From Craspedostauros australis (lineage: Eukaryota > Bacillariophyta > Bacillariophyceae > Mastogloiales > Achnanthaceae): a DNA stretch of 64,000 bases. Made by a program: the position numbers and the translations under genes. The stretch is taken from positions 682,001-746,000 of the forward strand of contig JAMXDE010000018.1 in NCBI GenBank assembly GCA_026770025.1, given 5' to 3'. Every line of letters starts with the position of its first letter. The stretch's first letter is position 1. A model generated the notes under the pieces. That model had not been told where the DNA came from and did not search any database. It saw nothing but the letters and a program-made list of their open reading frames with translations. This document shows, one piece after another, positions 1 to 10,793 of this stretch.

Positions 1-241
1 AAAATCACGTTGCAATGATGAGGAGAGCTGGCGATTCATGCAGAAGCATTCAATGATTAGTGCACCCGCAGGAAGCGCATCTGTCCTGCTGTGCTCTGCT
101 TTGCTGCGATCGGCACATATCCCTCAAACACCCTTGGCCCAAGCAACTCAAGCGTCCGTCCATCCCATTGCTACATGCGTTTGCAACACATACTAGTACG
201 CTGCATGGTGCTCGTAGCACACACGTATGGACGGAACTTAC

Positions 242-1023
242 CATCTTTCCTGCATCAAGTCTCGTTGCAGCTCGTCCTGCGAGTGCAGAGGACGCAGCGG
301 GTGGCATGATTGAGGAAGTAAGAATGGAAACAAATTAATCGCGAGATGGTAAAGAACAGAGCAATCAGACGGAGAATGTGAGAATCCAATCTGGAAGGTA
401 TCGTTGGGTCAATGCAGTCGTCACAAAGGATCTTGTCCTTCCATTCACCTATTGAATCAGAGTCGCCACATCTTGCATCGGATGCGCAGACACCAACCGC
501 ACAATCACACAAAGCACACAAAGCACACAAGGCGTACCATGTTCCTCAGTATGCCACGGATCTTGTTGGCAAGCCCACCAATCTTTTGGTTTCCATTGCC
601 AGATTTCAAAGGCGCGAAGTCTATTGCATGCACGGCCTGTGCACCAGCGGCAAGGACAGCGCTGGACTTCAGTGCGGTCATCCAGAACGAACGGCGATCA
701 TTCTGTGGCGGTTGCTCCTGCTCCTTCTGTTCTTGTTGAAGCAACAGAGTCGATCGCCTTGGGACTTGCGGATCGTCATTTTGGTTCTCTTGTTCGGTCA
801 TACGCAGCTGCCTCCCTGCCTTGTGCAGTCTTCCATGCTGTCTTTCATTGCCCCTTTCAGTATGCCTATGATGTTGGCACTTGTGCTGCTGTTGTGGATG
901 CCGCACGGACACCCCAAGTGTTCTTGGCATGACGAAGCCATCGTTGGTCGTCATCTGCAGCATGAAGAAGACTGTCAGCAGCAGCCTTCGCAGGCACCCC
1001 TTTGAGTTGGCGGGCGATGTCAT
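242..1023 (-). CDS. Thylakoid-lumen photosystem II extrinsic protein, Psb31/PsbQ-like (5' part, runs off the left edge)
   Basis: Exon 1 is 1023..538 and a 35-nt exon 2 is 276..242. The intron 537..277 starts GTACGC and ends GCAG, and exon 2 is followed by GTAAGT at 241. Exon 1 encodes 162 residues. Residues 10-32 are a hydrophobic signal peptide ending in a Gly-Phe-Val motif, as in diatom plastid presequences. Residues 110-134 are a second signal with Arg-Arg before a hydrophobic stretch and an AHA-like cleavage site, which fits Tat-type transfer to the thylakoid lumen. The mature part reads KIGGLANKIRGILRNM and joins in frame to DELQRDLMQER. I associate that core with the small lumenal extrinsic PSII proteins of diatoms, from memory. 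Lumen targeting is seen in the sequence; the exact family is inference. The next exon is not identified and may lie beyond base 1. Confidence 0.72.
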
Positions 1024-2215
1024 CGTTGGCCTTGCTGTCGTTTGCTAGAGTGCTTCGCAGTCGTACGTAGTGCTTCTCCTCGTCTCTTGATGTGAATCTT
1101 GTTGCTGTCGCGGAATTCGGATTGCTCTCGATGCTCTCCGTTTGGTTCGTCCGATGTCGTAATGCGTTCGTACGATTTGTCACCAATTACTTTAATTCAA
1201 CATCCACCCATCAATCAAGCAGATCACTATCACGGAATGAGGGAATCGAGCTTGTTGGTCCGTCGAACCATCCATCCAATCAGCCAACCAAGAGAGGAAA
1301 GGAGAGTGAAGAGAGTTTGTGATCGATGGCAGAACAGAGTTGGCGAACTTGTGATTGCGGAGTCTCTGCCCCCTTGGATTTCGTCCAGTTTTGTGGGGTT
1401 GTCGTTTGTTGTGTCTCTCTCCACGTTGTTCGCCATCTGGGAGACTTCAGATGGCGAAAGCAATGTTGAAGTTGACATCATGCGGGACCGTATCGGATTC
1501 CAGTCACACAAACGAAATCGACCCATTTGACCTCTTTTTCATTCCAAATTGAAGGTGAAACAGTTTTTCTAGAAATCCTGTTGGGTGTACTTGGAGAACA
1601 TAGATGGAGAAAATACATAACCCCTAGCAGATTGTCCGACTAAAGTGTGCAAGAATCCGGCCGATGTCAACGTCATTCCCAAACAACCTGGTGGCGTTGC
1701 CAGCACAGAGAGAAGCGTTCCACATCATTCCAAAAGGCACAAACGCGGAACTTCGGAGCCAGTCCGGTTTCCACGGTCTTGGGTTGCTCGTGCTCACAAA
1801 ATAAAACTTCGCAAGACCAACGACACAAAACACGACAGCAAAACAGCATCGACACCACGACCCATCACCGACAGCTTCAACCAAAAGCCGTGTCATCCAC
1901 AACACCACATCATTCTCATCTTCAACCGCACTTCGGAGCCTTCAACAACGAGCAACAATCTTGTCAAAAACATCAACGATCACGGACTTTTCCAAAGCTA
2001 CTATCCCATTGCGTTTGAAGAGAACATACTAGCAGCAGAACCAGTGGGCATCCAACATCCAACATCCAACATCCAGCGGCTCGGGAGACCTTCGTCTCAC
2101 AATTCGAACACAAGCCCAAGCACAAGCACAAACACAGTCGTCAGCACCACCACGATCACGACATCCGCCAACACCAAACGCATCAACAACAACAACAACA
2201 ATAGTAACAAAAATA
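1024..2215. other. Intergenic region with the leader of the next gene
   Basis: No supported gene; overlapping frames on both strands show no conserved domain and no coherent codon bias. The right part (about 1850-2215) is A/C-rich on the + strand and carries a run of CATCCAA repeats near 2049-2074. It is probably the 5' leader of the gene starting at 2216. Confidence 0.5.
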
Positions 2216-3121
2216 ATGGATTTCAGAAGCCAGTCGCAGTTGCCATCCGGATCACCATACCTCCCGTCAGCAATGATGATGACACCCACATCCACATCCA
2301 CATCCACATCCACCTCTGCGTCCACCACTCCTCCGCTAAGCACCGCAGCGGAAGATTCGCCGATGGTCCGGTTCTTGCGCGCAAAGCTGCAAGACAAGGA
2401 CTGCCAATCGCAACACTCCACGCAAAGTGCGCCGAGCCACCATCTGCTTTCTCATCGCGCCACGGCGGCGGCAATGATGATGATGCCGACGGAAGCTGGG
2501 TTTCAACCATCCACGCCGGAATTCATTCCTGCGCAGCATTCGACAGCGAACGAGCACCTCCACCATTCCATGTCCAATTTGATCACCTCCAATCGATCCT
2601 TCTGGAACGAGGATGACGAGCGACATGCATTCGGTGGTTCCAACTGCACCGTCAACGGCATGAATCACACCTACCATGGCATGCCCACTGACGGTCGCCT
2701 CGTCCAATCCAGATACATTCACAGCGGTGCCGACAACAACGATGATGACGATGACGACGTGATGCCCGTCGCATCTTTCGATCTCGACTGCATCGACATG
2801 GCTCCAACCGAAATGCCAATCCATCCGGTCGTAACCAATGATGATGGCGAATGTTCCATCGACCCGTACGATCCATTGGATTGGAAAATGCCCGCTTGCC
2901 AAACCATGGAACAAACCAACATGATCTCGCAAAGTACTGCATTCACATCCCACATCGTCAACGAAGCGCTGTCTGTGCACTATTGCAATAACTCCGACGA
3001 CAGCGTCACGTTGGATGACGAATCCAATTCCTCTCTCACCATCGCATCGGAACGCCTCACCAACTGCATGGGCAAGACGGCGCAGACCCGGCAGATGCTT
3101 TGTCAGTTCCATGCCATGTGA
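2216..3121 (+). CDS. Low-complexity acidic hypothetical protein
   Basis: An uninterrupted 301-residue frame beginning ATGGATTTC after a CA-rich leader like those of the better supported + strand genes here. I do not recognise a family. The N-terminus is Ser/Thr/Pro-rich with a TSTSTSTST run (from a CCACAT repeat at about 2287-2313), followed by a short Met run, His- and Asn-rich stretches and an Asp run near residue 175. The C-terminal half is rich in Ser, Asp and Met with no predicted membrane segment. The composition suggests an intrinsically disordered, possibly regulatory protein. The frame is supported mainly by length and leader context. Long overlapping minus-strand frames cover the same bases but are Asp/Val repeats caused by the same low-complexity DNA. 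Function unknown. Confidence 0.5.
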   Translation: MDFRSQSQLPSGSPYLPSAMMMTPTSTSTSTSTSASTTPPLSTAAEDSPMVRFLRAKLQDKDCQSQHSTQSAPSHHLLSHRATAAAMMMMPTEAGFQPSTPEFIPAQHSTANEHLHHSMSNLITSNRSFWNEDDERHAFGGSNCTVNGMNHTYHGMPTDGRLVQSRYIHSGADNNDDDDDDVMPVASFDLDCIDMAPTEMPIHPVVTNDDGECSIDPYDPLDWKMPACQTMEQTNMISQSTAFTSHIVNEALSVHYCNNSDDSVTLDDESNSSLTIASERLTNCMGKTAQTRQMLCQFHAM

Positions 3122-3751
3122 ACCATCAAGTGCGAACACTCCGGGGGCATACTTGTACGCCACCCTGGCTGAAAGCAGCTAGGCGGAAGATACATAGAGG
3201 AGAGAATGGCATTTGAAATGGCCGAAATCCACCATTCGTCAGTAGAGCAATAGAGACAGTCAGACAGAGAGTAAACATAGAATAAACCATGGTCTGGAAA
3301 AGGAAACGGCAATCATTGAACTGGACCTTCGTACTTGTATGTTGCCTCTCAATCACGGATCATTTGGCTTGATTGCGCAGGTTGGACGTACGGTGGTCGT
3401 CGAGGGATGAAGCATGCAGGATCGCGAAAGCATACTACCACGCCAGCTTCAACATCAAACTGTGATTGCGACTGTGACTGTGACTGCGTGCTGTGTCTCG
3501 AAGAAGGAATTGAAATGGTCCCTTAAGCCAACTAAGCAGTCGTTCATTGGTCGATCGATCGACCGATTGATCCCAGAACACCGCCGCCGTGATTGCCGCG
3601 CGAGGTATGCAAATGTGTGATTCATGATGTTCGCTCGAGGAGCATCGAGACGCTTCGCTTCAACCGGTTAACCCTGGCCGTATTGTCTTGCGATTTTCTC
3701 ATGCTGTATCTCGTATTGGTGCTCCGCTCTGTAGATCTATATCGTGTTGGT
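3122..3751. other. Intergenic region between converging genes
   Basis: This lies downstream of both flanking genes. It holds a short TGTGACTGCGAC-type repeat near 3460-3490 and no frame that I can support as a gene. Confidence 0.5.
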
Positions 3752-4654
3752 CTACAACGAGTTCTCATCCATCCCCAGCACTCGTGCAAAGCGTTTCAGC
3801 TCTTCGTCTGTCTCGAAGAACACGGCGCCATTCTGCATCCTCTCCATGACGGCAACATCCTCCGCCATGTGACGCAACGAGGTGGTTCCAGACAACGGCG
3901 TGGCGTATCCCAAAGACATGAGGAAAGCATACATGTACGTCTGCGGCGTCAGGCCTTTGGCCTCGGCCCATTGTTTGACTTCGTTAGTCGCGAGGGCATC
4001 TTTGTTGATGGTGAGGGTCCAGAAGGTTTGGTACTTGATCCCATGCTCCTTGCAGAATGCGCGCAGCTCGGGGTCGAAGTTGGTTTGCGAGTAGAAGCGA
4101 TTCTGCAGGACCTTTGGCTTGTGCTTCGCGACTTTGTACAGCCACTTGAAGTGCTCGGCATCGTAACAGTTGGAGATTCCGAGCTGCTTCACCATGCCAT
4201 CGTCCACGGCCTCTTCCATCGCGCGCCAAGCCTTGAGGGTGTCATCGCCGTCTTCGTAGGGACTGTGCAGCACCCAGGAATCGAGATAGTCGGTGTGGAG
4301 GTTCTTCAACGACGTCTTCAATGAAATGGAGACTTGGGTCGGGATGGGATCATGGAGATCGTACGGCATGTTGTTGTGATCCTGACCGTTGGGAGGCGTG
4401 AACTTCGTCTGCAAGAAAAAGTCCTCTCGATTCAGTCCCAGGTCCTGCGCGGCCGAAGTCCAGCCGTCGCCCACCCCCGGCTCATTGTAATGCCTCGGCT
4501 GGCACGCTGTGTCAATGAAGCGGAAGCCCGAATGCACTGCCTGGCTAACAAATTTGGCAGTTTGCTCCTTCTTCCACGCCGTGCCGTACAGTAAATACGG
4601 TTTGTTGCTATGCGCCACCGAAAATGCTGATGTGGGAGATGCGGCGTCTACCAT
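3752..4654 (-). CDS. Aldo/keto reductase family oxidoreductase
   Basis: A single 300-residue exon with the AKR (beta/alpha)8-barrel signatures. Members of the family reduce aldehydes or ketones with NADPH. The catalytic set is visible: Asp48 in RFIDTA, Tyr56 in HYNEPGVG, Lys84 in LQTKF and His130 in VLHSP. The Asp-Tyr spacing is eight residues instead of the usual five, so the loop carries a small insertion (CQPRH). Later motifs include LGISNCYDAEHF and, near the C-terminus, a SGTTSLRHMAED segment in the usual cofactor-phosphate-binding position. Length is normal for the family (about 280-330). There is no targeting signal, so a cytosolic enzyme is likely. ATG at 4654 is taken because it begins shortly before the first barrel strand. 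The substrate cannot be told from sequence. Confidence 0.9.
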   Translation of the reverse strand: MVDAASPTSAFSVAHSNKPYLLYGTAWKKEQTAKFVSQAVHSGFRFIDTACQPRHYNEPGVGDGWTSAAQDLGLNREDFFLQTKFTPPNGQDHNNMPYDLHDPIPTQVSISLKTSLKNLHTDYLDSWVLHSPYEDGDDTLKAWRAMEEAVDDGMVKQLGISNCYDAEHFKWLYKVAKHKPKVLQNRFYSQTNFDPELRAFCKEHGIKYQTFWTLTINKDALATNEVKQWAEAKGLTPQTYMYAFLMSLGYATPLSGTTSLRHMAEDVAVMERMQNGAVFFETDEELKRFARVLGMDENSL

Positions 4655-4975
4655 GTGGATGGAAGCATATGCCTTTTCCTGGGAGAGTTGTTCGCATCCA
4701 ACGAGTATCGGTTTGGTATGGTATTATATGTTATGGTATGATATGCATATTGAACGCAGAGAGAGAAAGTGGAATGGAAAGACTAACGTGAGTGCTTGTG
4801 TTTTGATGAGTGCGGATCCATGTACCTTCGAGTACTTGCAATAGGACGTATGCGCGCTCCCCTTGTCACAAAAATGAACGCATACTCGAGCTTATGCTTG
4901 ACCACATATAGTGCTTGAAGGCAGGCATGAACTTGAACCGATGCATCAACGCAGAGGCACGAATCATCGCATGGA

Positions 4976-5230
4976 TCACCCCGCGAATCTTCGGCAAGCA
5001 ACTCTGACACAGATATAATACCATCGAAAGGGCAACAATATCAAACCACGAAGCATCTGTCGCAAACACACCTCCCAGGAACGGACCATGAGGTATAAGC
5101 CGAAGCAAAGGAAGATGAGCGTCACCTGCAGCACGACCAAATAGTGCCGGTTGAACGTCATGTGACGAAGAAAGATCTTTGCTCCGCTGTCGGAGGGATG
5201 GGCCCGCGGTGCTCTCTTCACTCGAACCAT
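4976..5230 (-). CDS. Possible first exon of a small membrane protein
   Basis: The first 50 or so residues from ATG 5230 look coding: a basic start (MVRVKRAPRAHPSDSG) followed by a hydrophobic segment, residues 28-48, containing LVVLQVTLIFLCFGLYLM. After that the frame becomes irregular. Possible donors are GTGACG after LVVLQ and GTGTGT after MVRSWE, so the printed frame probably runs into an intron. A later open stretch at about 4880-4790 could be a second exon. No family recognised. It could be a short tail-anchored or single-pass protein, or chance. Confidence 0.3.
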   Translation of the reverse strand: MVRVKRAPRAHPSDSGAKIFLRHMTFNRHYLVVLQVTLIFLCFGLYLMVRSWEVCLRQMLRGLILLPFRWYYICVRVACRRFAG

Positions 5231-5831
5231 TGCTTATGTCTCTGAGCGTGTCGTTCCTGTTGCAGTTGCTTCTGTTATTCCCTCGTCGTCCTCGTGTGGT
5301 TGGTCCTTCTCCCTTGCGTAGACCTGCGCTTTTTCCTTCGTGTTGGTGCGATGTGATGTGATGTGATGTGGGATGGGATCACCCTCCCTCTTGCTTGCGG
5401 TCTCTCTCTTTCTGTTGGTGTTGGTGACTCCTTCGTTGTGGTGTTCTTGTTCTTGTTGTTGTTGTTTTTGTGTTCTTGTCTTGTTTTGACGACAGATATC
5501 TTGTGTGGTCCAAGTGGTCAAGTAGTATTACGGGACTAGATTTATATTTCGTTCACGGACATCATCGATGCTCTCAATCGTGTCAATCCACATTCCCACA
5601 AATCCAAAACAAGTTCCCAATCCATCCCAAACCCTCGGTCTGGGAACATGATCATCATGTTCCGTTGCAACTCCCCTCCCTTTCCTCTTGTCAACATCAT
5701 GCCCATTCTCTCCTGAAACGCCAGAGAAACAGAACAGCAAGTGGTTGTGCTCATACTATTATAATACATCATATTGTGAAAGACTTGATCCAACTATTCT
5801 ATTCTATTTCCAGAATCACACCTCCATCATC
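5231..5831. other. Intergenic region and RidA leader
   Basis: This divergent intergenic stretch holds a GATGT repeat at about 5350-5370 and T-rich sequence to 5480. The 5' leader of the RidA gene probably occupies the last 200-300 bases. No other gene supported. Confidence 0.5.
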
Positions 5832-6233
5832 ATGCAACGTCAAATCGTCTCCAGCGGAACGAGCTTCGAAAAGAAGTTCGGATATTCCCGTGTTGTCAAG
5901 ACCGGCAACCAGATCTTCGTCTCCGGAACTGTCGCTGCCGGGCCAGATGGTCTTGTCGGTGCGGGTGACGCCGCTGCTCAGGCTCGATTCGCACTCAAGA
6001 AGATTGGGACTGCGCTGGAGCAGCTGGGCAGCGGCCTCGGCGACGTGGTGCGCACCAGGTCTTACGTCTCGGATCGTGCGAATGCCGTGGCGGTTGCCGA
6101 GGTTCATGGCGAAGTGTTCGGCAACATCCGTCCTTGCAACACGCTCGTCATTGCGCAGCTCATCGAAGAGCAGTACCTCGTGGAGATCGAGGTCGATGCT
6201 GTTCTCGGATCGGCATCCCCGATCGAATCCTAG
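5832..6233 (+). CDS. RidA/YjgF/YER057c-family enamine/imine deaminase
   Basis: A 133-residue protein, the normal length for this trimeric family, which hydrolyses reactive enamine/imine intermediates released by PLP enzymes such as threonine dehydratase. ATG 5832 is preferred over an in-frame ATG at 5688, because the extra 48 residues are not conserved-looking and the leader is UTR-like. Visible features are SRVVKTGNQIFVSGTVAAGPDG near the N-terminus, GDAAAQARFALKKIGTALEQLGSGLGDVVRTRSYVSD in the middle, and NTLVIAQLIEEQYLVEIEVDAV at the end. The usual active-site Arg of RNYLPCRA-type RidA is replaced by a PCNTLV context, so it belongs to a divergent RidA subgroup. Cytosolic by default; no transit peptide seen. 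Confidence 0.85.
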   Translation: MQRQIVSSGTSFEKKFGYSRVVKTGNQIFVSGTVAAGPDGLVGAGDAAAQARFALKKIGTALEQLGSGLGDVVRTRSYVSDRANAVAVAEVHGEVFGNIRPCNTLVIAQLIEEQYLVEIEVDAVLGSASPIES

Positions 6234-6795
6234 AGAGAGAGAGGGGGAGTGGTTCGAGTGCCTACTGGTACAGTCATGTCAACCAACCGCGCTGGCCGCA
6301 TTCTCGATGAAGTTGTTGAGATGAGACATGTAATATGATATAATGGTTCAGGACATGCCAATGACAGGTTCAATAGGAGTCCATGCCTTGGAGCCATAGA
6401 ACGGATAGGGTGTGATCGGTTGCCAAGCACTATGCAATTCAATCAATCACATTAGACTCTGCGACATATGTACGACCTACTCGTACGTCCAGATGGAAAC
6501 AACGTCCGAGTATTCCGGAGGGAGCAGCACGAGTATGTCGCAGAGAAGGTCCCAGTTGTCCTTCTTATAACCGCAGTGTAAACAGCCACAGACAAACCAC
6601 ACACACATCATGCACACACCATATTCATACCCAAAAGCGCACACGGGCACAACCAATGTAAGAGTAGATCCACATTCTGATCTACCATACTCGCAGAGCT
6701 CGTAATGCTCACATAGAACTCCGCTGTGATCCCCCCAATTGACAAGCACCGGCAAGCTACGAATCGGTCATGTTTGGAACCTTCCCCCGTTGCCA
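6234..6795. other. Intergenic region between converging genes
   Basis: Holds a short GA run directly after the RidA stop (6233-6246) and an AT-rich TAATATGATATAATGG stretch near 6330-6346, a type seen again in other intergenic parts of this window. No gene supported. Confidence 0.5.
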
Positions 6796-9700
6796 TTAGT
6801 CAATCACCGTAATCTCCGGCGGTTTGTCATCCTTCTTGACACGGGCCCCGCTGTTTGCGTTCGCGGCTCGAGCCTTGTACCGCAGTTTGTTGGGTGGCAA
6901 CAGGACGTACGTTTTGTCGCCACGGAATTCCACGCGGTTGCGCGATGACGATGCGTCAGCCTTGAACTTCTCCACCGCGGATTTCGTTAGCGCACAGACT
7001 TCCAGGTCCTGGTAATTCAGAAATTCCTCGCACGAAGCGCATCTCCACCGTCCACCGCAGACGATCGCATTGGACGACATGAAGTTGAACAGGTCAAAGC
7101 ACTGCGGATTGTTGCGTTGCGGTCGAGAATGGAAACAAAGGATGTCAGATCAACATTCAAACATACTAGAGTAACGAGCACATCACATGGTGAGCCGCAT
7201 TCACAGCCATAATCACAGGCACATTCACAACGGCATGACTATTCGGCGACAGGAAAATCAACGAAGCGTACCTGAAAGTGCTTGCATTGCCGTCCACGCA
7301 CAGGAGTTTCCATGATGGTTTTGGAAATGGGACAGGTGAGCGTGAAGACAAATTTGCCACTGTCTTGCCCGGCGGAGTCACCTTCATCGTCGCTGTCCAA
7401 GATGCAGATGTTTTGCGTCTGAACCAGCTTCATCGCGACGGCCGTACTCTCTTCGAGCGTGCGTTGATGGATGGGCTGCATCTGGAACAGAGTCTTCGGG
7501 ATGGTGGAACCTGGCAGGGCACCAAGATTCTGCATGGCACGGCTCACCGTCTGCGGTGAACGGTATTCACACAGAGAGATGCTGATGAGGAAGAGATTGG
7601 TATCGTAGCAGCACATCTTCATTGGAAGTTGGATCGACCCGTCGGTACCGACCTTGTCCTTCGAGGCATTGACGACGTAGCTAGTGATGTCGAGGGGCTT
7701 TGAAAGTAGCTTCCAAAGTCTTGGGTCGTGGGCCTGCTGCTTGCGCTGGGAGAGATGCACAGGCGTATTGTCAATCGTGAGGAATGTACCGATCGGCCAC
7801 AAGTGGCCGTCGCCCCGCTTCTTCTTTTTCAGTGCTTGCTCGGCGTCTTCCTGCAAGGGCAACATGCGAAGCAAGACACGCTTGTCCCCATCTCGCAATG
7901 TGCTACCGCTGGTGTCGTACGATACTTGCAGCACCTTCTGCACTTGTGAGTTAAATTTCGCCACCACGAACGCTGCGGTTCGCGGCACATATGTCGCAAT
8001 AGGTAGCATTTTGACTGTATAGAGCGATTGATTTGTCGAGAATCGGGGTGGATCAATTTGCTTCGTGAATGCTGCTTGGACTGGTGCAGTACATGCGATC
8101 ACGTGAGGTTGCAAGACCATCCAGTTGGGGTCCCAAATGTGCAACCGTCTACCCAAGCTTCTCGAGAGGTCTGGGTTGAGAGAATGTCGTATGAATGTCA
8201 GCATGCATGGTAGGCGGCCTTCCAATGCACCGGAGTATATCTTGTTGTTGCTCTCCCCCGCCAGAACTATTGTCTTTACATCAGCCGTCCTTTGCGGTCT
8301 GGAAATGGGGACGTTCACCTTGGCCGGTTGCGGTTGATGTGTTTGCTTCTGCTGCTGATCTGGCTGCTCCTGCTGTGAGATGCGGGGGGTGCCATTGATT
8401 GATGCTGGGTTCTGTGCCAGCGGATGATCCCCAGCTCTTCGGCGTTTGTTGATGTCGATGTCGTTGTCGTTACCACTGCGTCCCACGCCACTGCGAACTT
8501 GGTGGTCACGCGTTGCGTTTGCATTGTTTGATTCGGCGGTGGCACGATTTCGTTTGGAACCAGCGCGCGGGCTTTCTGACAGGCGACTGCGCGCCTGAAC
8601 CAGGAATCGGCGGAGCCAGGGGATGACTGTGGCATTAGAAGCAAATACTTTTCGTTTTGGGAGGAAGAACTGTCTGTTGTTGTCTTCATTGATCATCCAG
8701 TCTGCGATGTCGTTGGTGTTTCTGTTCGGAATCTTGCTACAATCATAGAGGAAATTGCGGAATTCGATGGAACCCTGATTCATATCCTTGCGTTCGAGGA
8801 AGTCGTCATACATGATGATGACGTTTGGGCCAAGCGCAGGAACACCGGCCCTCTGCGGTTCTTGTATGCGAGGTGGCTGGAAGGCCTGCTGTGCCACAAC
8901 TCCATTCGATTGGCGTGCCTGATGGTGTGCTTGTACTGGCAGCGGCTGTCGACCACGAGGTTGCACGTTTGCGCTCATCGTCACCGGGCTTGGAGGAAAA
9001 GGTCGAGGTTGTAGCGACTGCTGCGCTTGTTGGCGCTGCTGAAATTGTTGTTGTTGTTGCTGCTGCTGAAATTGTTGCTGTTGCTGTTGAAATTGGTGTT
9101 GGTGTGGTTGTTGCTGGTGAAAATGTCGCACCTGGTCTTCGGGGTACTCCACCCGCTGCACCTCTTGTTGCTGTGCCTGTTGCTGTGCCTGTTGCTGTGC
9201 CTGTTGCTGTGCCTGTTGCTGCGCCTGTTGCTGTGCCTGCTGCTGTGCCTGTACCTGTACCTGTTGCTGTGCATGTTGTCGAATGAGCTGTTGAAGTTGC
9301 AGATTTTTCTGATCGAGCGCCTGCTTGTACTTGTGCGCCTTGTCCACCAACTGATTGTACCGTTGTTGTTCTGCTCGTCGTTGTGCATGATGGTGTTCCT
9401 TTTGCTGGGTTAGCTGCTGAAGATGTTGCTCTTTCTGCTGGATTGTTTGCTGGTGTTGCCGCAGCTGCTCTTCGAGTTGCTCCAGCCGTCGCTGCTGCTT
9501 TGCGCCAGCAGACTCCGGGTCAAGCACCCGGAGCGCTTGCTCGGAGCGTCCTGCCAGACCGTTGACCTGCTTCCGCTTTTCATTTTCGAGTCGCAAGATC
9601 CAATCGTAGATCTTCTTCTCTTTCTTGCGCTGGGTCTTGAGGAACCACTTGACTGTGATGCGGATGTCGTTCTTGATTCGGTTGAGGCTTTCTACCATCC

Positions 9701-10793
9701 CGCACGGCTTCCACTTGACAGAGTTGGGGTCGGTGGTGTGAGCATCGAATGGCTCGGTGGCAATGAGAGTGTGGATGCCACTCTGCATCATCTGATCCAT
9801 GATCTGCTGGGCGCATGCTTCCGAGTCCGATTGCAGCGTTGGCTTGTCCATGGTGTCCACCAAAGCTTTGGCGTATGCGCGGTTGGAGATGGAGGTTCTG
9901 GTGTCGTCTGAGAAGTGTATGTGGCTTTGATCAGAGCGGAAGTTGAATGGGGCGCCGGCGGTTGCGCTTTGATCATCCTGCAGCAGCAGCGTGTCTGGTG
10001 TTAGCTGCAGCGAAGCATGTTGTTGGAGGTGGTACGACATGTACTCCTGCACCAGCGAATCCTCGTCCTGGGCATTCTCACCATCCGCAGGAGTTGCAAC
10101 AGCCCGCGCTGGGGCATCATCCACCTTGTCGGTTTGGCACGCCGCATTGACCTTGTCAACAGCTGACGACGATGGTGACGACGACGATGTCGCAGCTGCA
10201 GCTGCAGGTGCAGTGGTCTTTGGACGCAACGTCATGACTGCCGAATTGGTGCGGTTGAGCAGTTGACGTACAAGATCCAAGGACGCACGACGGCTCGCCG
10301 CCGAAGCGGATGCATTCTGGGCGCGGTGCAGATGCGTGGCCAGGAGACACCGAATGCGCGCTACCGGATCTTCGATGGTGTCCACATCTTGCGGCATCTG
10401 GTCATCCATGGCAGCGACGGCCAGGAAGGAATGCAGGATATCTTCCCGCGGCGATGTGCCGTCCGTGTCGCGCTGCGCAATCTCAGACTTGATTTGTTGC
10501 TTCATGCCTTGCCACGAGTGCACGGTCATGAGGCGGATGAGCTGCGAGTCGAGCGAGGAGAACTGCTTGCATCTCTCATCCACTACCTTCCACAGTCTTT
10601 GGTTCTTCTGCGTGGCCTTCATCTTCTGGTCTCCATGATTGGCAGCAGTGGATGGGGTTCGAGTGTTGGAGGCAGCCATCCCGTCTGCTGTCTGCTGCAT
10701 GCACTCGTGCACTGTATTGTGCAGTGTGTTGTATTGTATTGTGTTGTATCGTATTCGCGCAATGGTGATGTTATGTGCTTGTGCTTGTGCCAA
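6796..10793 (-). CDS. PIAS/Siz-type SUMO E3 ligase with SP-RING and long Gln-rich coiled coil
   Basis: Two exons, 10793..7272 and 7101..6796. The intron starts GTACGC at 7271 and ends CCGCAG at 7102, and splits the zinc-binding domain. Joined, the region reads CPISKTIMETPVRGRQCKHFQ then CFDLFNFMSS and WRCASCEEFL, the SP-RING (MIZ) pattern with its Cys-His-Cys-Cys-Cys ligands. PIAS proteins pass SUMO from UBC9 to nuclear substrates. The model gives 1275 residues. Residues about 430-640 are a Gln/Ala-rich coiled coil, followed by a disordered Pro/Ser/Asn-rich stretch and then a region before the RING that may correspond to a PINIT domain. An acidic IVDSDDEGDSA-like stretch just before the RING resembles a SUMO-interacting motif. 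The start is uncertain: ATG 10679 (MAASNTRT) is more natural, because the first 38 residues come from a TATTGTATTG-type repeat. Confidence 0.85.
9168..9251. repeat. 12-bp coding minisatellite, seven copies
   Basis: Seven consecutive copies of TTGCTGTGCCTG (two with one substitution) lie inside the SUMO-ligase coding sequence. On the minus strand each unit encodes Gln-Ala-Gln-Gln. The unit keeps the frame, so copy number can change without a frameshift. Confidence 0.9.

Noticed and set aside
1645-2616. 323-residue + frame upstream of and overlapping 2216
   Set aside because: Composed mainly of CA-rich leader sequence translated into Thr/Ser/Asn/His repeats.
2336-3163. 275-residue minus-strand ORF overlapping the gene at 2216
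   Set aside because: Val/Ile/His-rich antisense of low-complexity DNA. The + frame has the CA-rich leader seen in other genes, though neither frame has a domain.
9168-9251. CRISPR-like or other array
   Set aside because: The repeat is a contiguous 12-bp coding unit without spacers.
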